NCBI GenBank assembly: GCA_902470835.1
Contig: CABRHR010000081.1
Location: forward strand, 1 to 9,899
Origin: an uncultured Collinsella sp.
GTDB lineage: Bacteria > Actinomycetota > Coriobacteriia > Coriobacteriales > Coriobacteriaceae
Reading direction: 5' to 3'
Length of the DNA stretch: 9,899 nt
A program made the translations under genes and the position numbers. This document shows positions 5,957 to 9,899 of this stretch, in pieces; positions within the stretch are counted from its first letter, which is position 1; each line of letters begins with the position of its first letter. A model generated the notes under the pieces. It saw only the letters and a program-made list of their open reading frames with translations. It did no database searches and was not told the origin of the DNA.

Positions 5957-7158
5957 CGCTCAAGCTGGGCCAGCAGCTCCTCGACGACCTCGACGGCGTC
6001 CCCAACAACCTTGTACTGGGCAGCGCCGAAAATGGGGGCATCCGGGTCCTCATTGATGGCGATAATGCACTCCGCCCCACCGATGCCGGCAAGATGCTGG
6101 ATGGCGCCCGAAACACCGATACTCACGAGAAGCTTGGGCGAAACCGATACGCCGGTCTGGCCAATCTGATGGCGATACTCCAACCAGCCGGCCTCCACGA
6201 CAGGTCGCGTGCAACCAAGCTCGGCTCCCAGAGCCTCGGCGAGCCTTCGCATCAGCGGCAGGTTTTTCTTGGAACCAATGCCGCGACCCACCACGACCAG
6301 GCGCTCGGCATCGGCGATCGAAGCCTGCCGCCCCCACTCCTCGGCGGGAATCGAGATCTCGACACGGGCCTTAGCATCATCCGCAAGCGATATCTGGGTG
6401 ATCGTGCCAGAGCGGTTGTAGTCAAAGTCGGGCGCCTTAAAGATGCCGGGACGAACCGTTGCCATCTGGGGACGATGATTGGGGCAGACGATGGTGGCCA
6501 TTAGGTTGCCGCCAAACGCCGGACGCGTCTGTTGCAGCAGTCCCGTCTCCGTATCCATCGAAAGTACGGTGCAGTCAGCCGTAAGGCCCGTCTGCAAGCG
6601 CACGGCAACGCCGGGTGCCAGTTCGCGGCCAAAGGCGGTCGCACCGTATAGGATGGCCTCGGGTTTGCATTCGGCTACCAAATCGCAGATCAAGCGGGCG
6701 TAGACCTCCGCATCGTTTTGGCGCAGGCGCTCGTCGCGACAGGCCAGGACTTCGTCGGCGCCCGCGCAAACCAGATGCTCCAGGTCGCCGAGAGAGCCCT
6801 CGGGACCCATACCGACCAGTGCCACCAGACGGCAACCGCGCGCATCGGCAAGCTCGCGGCCCTTGCCCATAAGCTCATAGGCAACGGGAGTCACTGTATC
6901 GTGCTCGTCGGTCTGCGCGAAGACCCAAATGTCTCGATACGTATCAAGGTCCACCGCACCAGCGGCCTCATCACGCTCGATCGAGATAGCGTTGACAGGG
7001 CAGGCGTCGACGCACCCACCGCATAGGATGCAGCCGTCGGTTACGTGGGCGCATCGGTTGGGTCGCTCGCCTTCCACTAGGATGCCGCCCGAAGCACAGG
7101 CGCGAACGCAGCGACCGCAGCCGATACAGGCTTCGCTATCGATAATCAGTCCGCTCAT
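5953..7158 (-). CDS. etfA: Electron transfer flavoprotein alpha subunit with N-terminal two-cluster ferredoxin domain
   Basis: This 401-residue protein is a fusion of a ferredoxin-like domain (about 1-62) with a full EtfA (about 73-401). The first domain has two complete cysteine sets: C11, C14, C17, C21 and C43, C46, C49, C53 with Pro after the last. That predicts two 4Fe-4S clusters. The C-terminal FAD domain shows RPVVEAGWLEYRHQIGQTG and then SGAIQHLAGIGGAECIIAINED and APIFGAAQYKVVGD, the EtfA FAD-binding signature. The N-terminal half has the usual EtfA Rossmann-like fold pattern. Such Fd-EtfA fusions occur in flavin-based electron bifurcating or confurcating complexes, for example LctC of Acetobacterium woodii. 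In those, the clusters link ferredoxin to the flavins. The ATG at 7158 follows the etfB stop with no gap, and GAGGGG lies upstream, indicating coupled translation. It is the last gene of the operon; its TAG overlaps the stop of the convergent HD-domain gene. Confidence 0.93.
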   Translation of the reverse strand: MSGLIIDSEACIGCGRCVRACASGGILVEGERPNRCAHVTDGCILCGGCVDACPVNAISIERDEAAGAVDLDTYRDIWVFAQTDEHDTVTPVAYELMGKGRELADARGCRLVALVGMGPEGSLGDLEHLVCAGADEVLACRDERLRQNDAEVYARLICDLVAECKPEAILYGATAFGRELAPGVAVRLQTGLTADCTVLSMDTETGLLQQTRPAFGGNLMATIVCPNHRPQMATVRPGIFKAPDFDYNRSGTITQISLADDAKARVEISIPAEEWGRQASIADAERLVVVGRGIGSKKNLPLMRRLAEALGAELGCTRPVVEAGWLEYRHQIGQTGVSVSPKLLVSIGVSGAIQHLAGIGGAECIIAINEDPDAPIFGAAQYKVVGDAVEVVEELLAQLER

Positions 7159-7974
7159 CTATGCCATCCCCTCGATAATCTTGGCAAGCTTTGCCGCCTG
7201 CTCGGACGCCGTCCCCTCAACGGCCTCGCACGTTTGGTCACGGTCGGGCACAAACGAGCGCACGACCTGTGTCGGCGACCCGGCAAGACCGCAACGCGCG
7301 GGGTCGGCGTTCACGTCGGCGGCACTGACCATGCACACGTCCGCCTCCTCCGCCGCGCGAATACCGGCAATACTCGGCATACGCAACTGGCCAATCTCCT
7401 TGGCAGTCGTCATCGCGCACGGCATCTCAAGACACACCGTCTCCTCGCCGGCATCGCAGCCGTGAACAAGCGCCAGTGAACCACAGGTCGTAAAGCCCGC
7501 GCTCTGCACGCAGCTCACGTCGGTCACACAGGGAATCTCAAAGGCACCGGCAAGCTCGGGACCAATCTGGGCCGTATCGCCATCCACCGCCATCTTGCCG
7601 CAGATGAGCAGGTCGAAGTCCTCGTCGAGCGCCTCGATGCCGCACTTGAGGGCGTAGGTGGTCGCCAGGGTATCGGCACCTGCAAAGGCGCGATCGGTCA
7701 GCAGCAGCGCGTCGTCGGCACCTCGAGCGATGCAGTCGCGCAGCAGCGACTCGGTCGCGGGGATGCCCATCGACACCACCGTCACGCGCACGTCCATGCC
7801 AAAGCCGATAAAGTCGTCTTTCAGCGCCAGCGCGCATTCCAAAGCGCTCGCATCAAAGGGATTAATGACCGCCTGCTTGCCATCGCGCACGATGGTATTG
7901 GTCTTGGGGTCCATCTTGACCTCGGTGCTGCCCGGCACGGCCTTGACGCACACCACCATATGGAAATCGCTCAT
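7159..7974 (-). CDS. etfB: Electron transfer flavoprotein beta subunit
   Basis: This 271-residue EtfB partners the downstream Fd-EtfA and holds the flavin (or AMP) that takes electrons from the dehydrogenase. Clear family motifs are VVCVKAVPG near residue 7, INPFDASALECALALK near 38, GADDALLLTDRAFAGADTLATTYAL near 85-110, and GKMAVDGDTAQIGPELAGAFEIPCVTDV near 125-152. The GAD...LLTDRAFAGADT block resembles bifurcating-type EtfBs more than mitochondrial-type ETF, which fits a second FAD rather than AMP. I chose the ATG at 7974. A GTG at 7980 is also open and overlaps the upstream stop as GTGA, but the GGGGG ribosome site is only 3 bp from it and about 9-10 bp from the ATG. The internal ATG before VVCVK is a third option. 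It lies between the dehydrogenase gene and etfA with essentially no spacing. Confidence 0.93.
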   Translation of the reverse strand: MSDFHMVVCVKAVPGSTEVKMDPKTNTIVRDGKQAVINPFDASALECALALKDDFIGFGMDVRVTVVSMGIPATESLLRDCIARGADDALLLTDRAFAGADTLATTYALKCGIEALDEDFDLLICGKMAVDGDTAQIGPELAGAFEIPCVTDVSCVQSAGFTTCGSLALVHGCDAGEETVCLEMPCAMTTAKEIGQLRMPSIAGIRAAEEADVCMVSAADVNADPARCGLAGSPTQVVRSFVPDRDQTCEAVEGTASEQAAKLAKIIEGMA

Positions 7975-7976
7975 CT

Positions 7977-9578
7977 TCACGCGCCCCCTTTCTGGACGAG
8001 CTCATCCAAGAGCTTCTCCGAAAACAGGTTGCCGCGACCCAGCTGCCCGTCGGGATCGAGCTGGAGCTTGAGCCGCGCCGACTCGACCATGGCCTCGTGA
8101 CCGTACATCGTCTCCAAGAAGCCCGCCTTGATCTTACCGACACCGTGTTCGGCGGAGACGGCACCGCCCATAGCCGTTACCTCCGCAGCCCACTGGGCAA
8201 ACAGCTCGCCACCGCGACGGTAGTCCTGCGCATCGCGCGGCAGGATGTTCACATGCAGATGGTTGCTACCGATGTGCCCCCAGGCAGCAGATTCAAGCCC
8301 GCTTTCGGCCAGTGTGCGGCGATAGAGGGCCACGACATCGGCAAGGCGTGCATTGGGCACCGACATGTCCGAACCCAGTTTGGTGATGGTGGGATCCGTG
8401 CGGCGACGCTCGTCGATGAGCATGTTGACGCTCTCGGGGACCGCGTGGCGGAAGAATCGCTGGCACTCGTGATCGACCTCGGTGCGCGCGACCCAGGTCG
8501 CATCGTCGCGGCCGCCCGCAAGCTCGAGTACCCACCCCAAGTGATACAGCTCCTCAGTCGCCTGGGCTTCGTCGTCGCAGTCGAGCTCCACGTAGACACA
8601 GACCTTGGCGTCTTTGTCGAGCGCCGGCAGCGAGGCGAACGCAGTCGACTGCTCACGCTGACGACGCAGGATATCCAGGGCGCCCGCATCGAAATATTCG
8701 ATGGCAGCCGCGTGGGACAGGACGGGGCGCACGGAATCGGTGAAGGACACGGCCTTGTCTTCGCTGTCAAAGAAACAGCTCACGCCCCAAACGACCGCAG
8801 GCGCCGCCTGCAGGGCAATCTCGAGCTCGGTGATAACGCCGAGCGTGCCGCAAGCACCGATAAAGAGGTCGATGGCGTCCATTTCGTCCGCAACGAAATA
8901 GCCTGAGGCATTTTTTGTCTTGGGCATGGTGTAGTCAGGAAGATCGAGCTCGAGTGCACGGCCCGCTGCCGTCACGAGCGACAGGTGGCGGCCCTGGGCA
9001 AAAGCCTCGCCGCGCTGAAGCTCAAGCAAATCGCCATCAGCCAGCGCGACGTGGAGTCCCGTGATATGCGGGCGCATGGGGCCGTAAGCGTAGCTGCGGG
9101 CGCCGGAGGCGTTGCATGCCGCCATGCCGCCCAGACAGGCAGATGCCTCAGTGGGATCGGTGGGAAAAAACTGCTCCGAGGCCTCTTGGAACTCCTCGTA
9201 GGCCTCAAGCGATGCCTGGTCCCAACCAGCGATCGGCAGCACCTTCTTGCTCAGCTGCTTGCGCAGCTCCGAGAGCACGACGCCCGGCTCCACACGCAGT
9301 TGAAAGCGGCCTTGTTCATCGCGGCGAAGGCCCAAGTAGCGATTCATACGGGAAGTATTGAGGATATGCCCGCCGTGGGGCACGGCACCGGCGGCAAGGC
9401 CGGTTCGGGCGCCCTGAACCGTTACCGGGACACGCTCGGCATGGAGCTTTTCCAAAATGGCACGGACCTCGTCTTCCGTTGTCGGAAACGAGATGCTCGA
9501 GGCCTCGCCCGATGCGCGAGACTCATCGCGACCATACTCTTCGAACTCGTCGGTGAAGGGTTTGATGGTTGCAGACAC
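7977..9578 (-). CDS. FAD-linked 2-hydroxyacid (probably D-lactate) dehydrogenase, GlcD/Dld type
   Basis: This 533-residue soluble flavoprotein has a PCMH-type FAD domain (about 25-255) and an FAD-oxidase C-terminal domain (about 260-520). The FAD domain shows VTVQGARTGLAAGAVP (52-67), DPTEASACLGGMAACNASG (141-159), KNASGYF (222-228) and CGTLGVITE (243-251). The C-terminal domain shows GHIGSNHLHVN (434-444), with the histidines expected to bind substrate or metal, then SAEHGVGKIK (475-484) and LDPDGQLGRGNLF near the end. It is somewhat longer than the usual 460-480 residue GlcD. It starts at GTG 9578, with AAAGGGGGAG 5 bp upstream. The overlap with the next gene and the etfB-etfA order point to an Ldh-Etf complex that oxidises a 2-hydroxyacid and passes electrons to Etf. 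D-lactate is the best guess by analogy with Acetobacterium woodii LctD; glycolate or 2-hydroxyglutarate remain possible. No lactate permease or racemase is in the window. Confidence 0.87.
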   Translation of the reverse strand: MSATIKPFTDEFEEYGRDESRASGEASSISFPTTEDEVRAILEKLHAERVPVTVQGARTGLAAGAVPHGGHILNTSRMNRYLGLRRDEQGRFQLRVEPGVVLSELRKQLSKKVLPIAGWDQASLEAYEEFQEASEQFFPTDPTEASACLGGMAACNASGARSYAYGPMRPHITGLHVALADGDLLELQRGEAFAQGRHLSLVTAAGRALELDLPDYTMPKTKNASGYFVADEMDAIDLFIGACGTLGVITELEIALQAAPAVVWGVSCFFDSEDKAVSFTDSVRPVLSHAAAIEYFDAGALDILRRQREQSTAFASLPALDKDAKVCVYVELDCDDEAQATEELYHLGWVLELAGGRDDATWVARTEVDHECQRFFRHAVPESVNMLIDERRRTDPTITKLGSDMSVPNARLADVVALYRRTLAESGLESAAWGHIGSNHLHVNILPRDAQDYRRGGELFAQWAAEVTAMGGAVSAEHGVGKIKAGFLETMYGHEAMVESARLKLQLDPDGQLGRGNLFSEKLLDELVQKGGA

Positions 9579-9853
9579 GCGAACTCCCCCTTTAGCTAAC
9601 TACAGTGTTTGCAGGGAGATGTTACCGCATCGTTTCGTCGACGTGTTCGAGACCGTCTCCATAATTGGCGTTTTTTACGTTCGTGCAATTCGGCGAGCGG
9701 CTTGATTTCCTCGGCAGACGTTGCTTTTGACACATATGGCCCCGCCGTCGCCGACCGCGCGATTGTCGCTCGAAAAAAGTTGGAGTATTTTTTGCCGCCT
9801 TTTACCTGCGGAGACACCAATCCGTCAAGCATTTGGTCAGCAATTGGTCAAGT
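9579..9853 (-). promoter_or_regulatory. Upstream region of the dehydrogenase-etf operon
   Basis: These 275 bp before the operon show no convincing gene and are more AT-rich than the coding regions. A possible minus-strand promoter is TTGACG (9823-9828) with TAAAAG (9799-9804) at 18 bp spacing, which would give a start near 9792 and a leader of about 210 nt. The -35 falls among the GTCA repeats. A 78-codon minus frame (9596-9832) runs through but has no ribosome site that I can see. The ribosome site of the operon's first gene is at 9584-9593. Confidence 0.4.
9816..9850. repeat. Phased TTGGTCA/GTCA repeats, candidate regulator site
   Basis: TTGGTCA occurs at 9833-9839 and again at 9844-9850, exactly 11 bp apart. 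A partial third copy (GTCA at 9824-9827) lies 12 bp before the GTCA of the first. An inverted ACCAA at 9816-9820 faces them. Spacing of about one helical turn suggests cooperative binding of a regulator on one DNA face. The array is cut by the end of the insert at 9853, so more copies may exist beyond it. Confidence 0.4.
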
Positions 9854-9899
9854 CTGTCTCTTATACACATCTCCGAGCCCACGAGACGCTACGCTATCT
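9854..9899 (-). other. Nextera Read 2 adapter with i7 index (sequencing artefact)
   Basis: 9854-9872 is the reverse complement of the Tn5 mosaic end. 9873-9887 (CCGAGCCCACGAGAC) is the Read 2 transposon arm. 9888-9895 (GCTACGCT) fits the Nextera i7 index I recall as N709. The final ATCT matches the start of the P7 arm. None of this is genomic. Confidence 0.97.

Noticed and set aside
8097..8906. Open + strand frame of 269 codons opposite the dehydrogenase gene
   Set aside because: It is antisense to a well-conserved FAD-oxidase domain and has no family motifs of its own.
9596..9832. Minus-strand 78-codon frame upstream of the dehydrogenase gene as a real gene
   Set aside because: There is no visible ribosome site, no recognised domain, and its start overlaps the repeat array. 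Kept only as a query in the findings.

Overview
The window looks like one complete short-read contig with untrimmed Illumina Nextera (Tn5) adapter at both ends. Positions 1-20 hold the mosaic end. Positions 9854-9899 hold the mosaic end, the Read 2 adapter arm, an 8-base i7 index and four bases of the P7 arm. The biological insert is therefore about 21-9853. It is GC-rich, gene-dense and uses GTG as well as ATG starts. The ferredoxin-coupled flavoprotein operon implies an anaerobe. Together with a single-chain PurL ending and the general protein style, this suggests a gut actinobacterium of the Coriobacteriia, most likely Collinsella or a relative. That placement is inference from memory of the families, not a search result.

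Layout, left to right. 21-374 (+) is the C-terminal end of purL (FGAM synthase), cut by the contig edge and followed by a strong intrinsic terminator. 474-1409 (+) is an EamA/DMT-type ten-helix transporter. 1510-2652 (-) is a seven-helix membrane GGDEF diguanylate cyclase, convergent with the transporter; a + strand terminator lies between them. 2839-3861 (-) is a KdgT-type 2-keto-3-deoxygluconate permease. 4012-4335 and 4325-5017 (-) are azlD and azlC, a two-subunit branched-chain amino acid exporter whose genes overlap. 5144-5956 (+) is an HD-domain metal-dependent phosphohydrolase, divergent from azlCD. Its stop codon overlaps tail to tail with that of the next operon.

5953-9578 (-) is the most notable region: a tight three-gene operon of a GlcD/D-lactate-dehydrogenase-like FAD oxidoreductase, then etfB, then etfA carrying an N-terminal domain with two 4Fe-4S cluster motifs. 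Gene content and motifs match the electron-confurcating lactate dehydrogenase/Etf complex known from Acetobacterium woodii (LctBCD). That complex drives lactate oxidation with NAD+ by co-oxidising reduced ferredoxin. The substrate is not proven here. The 275 bp upstream of the operon holds no convincing gene, but it has helically phased GTCA/TTGGTCA repeats that run into the contig edge.

I do not see a wholly undescribed system. There are no mobile elements, CRISPR arrays, tRNAs or rRNAs. The points worth following are the Ldh-Etf operon with its two-cluster EtfA and unusual dehydrogenase motif, its upstream repeats, a terminator placed directly before the EamA gene, and a perfect 13-bp inverted repeat abutting an extended -10 before the cyclase.
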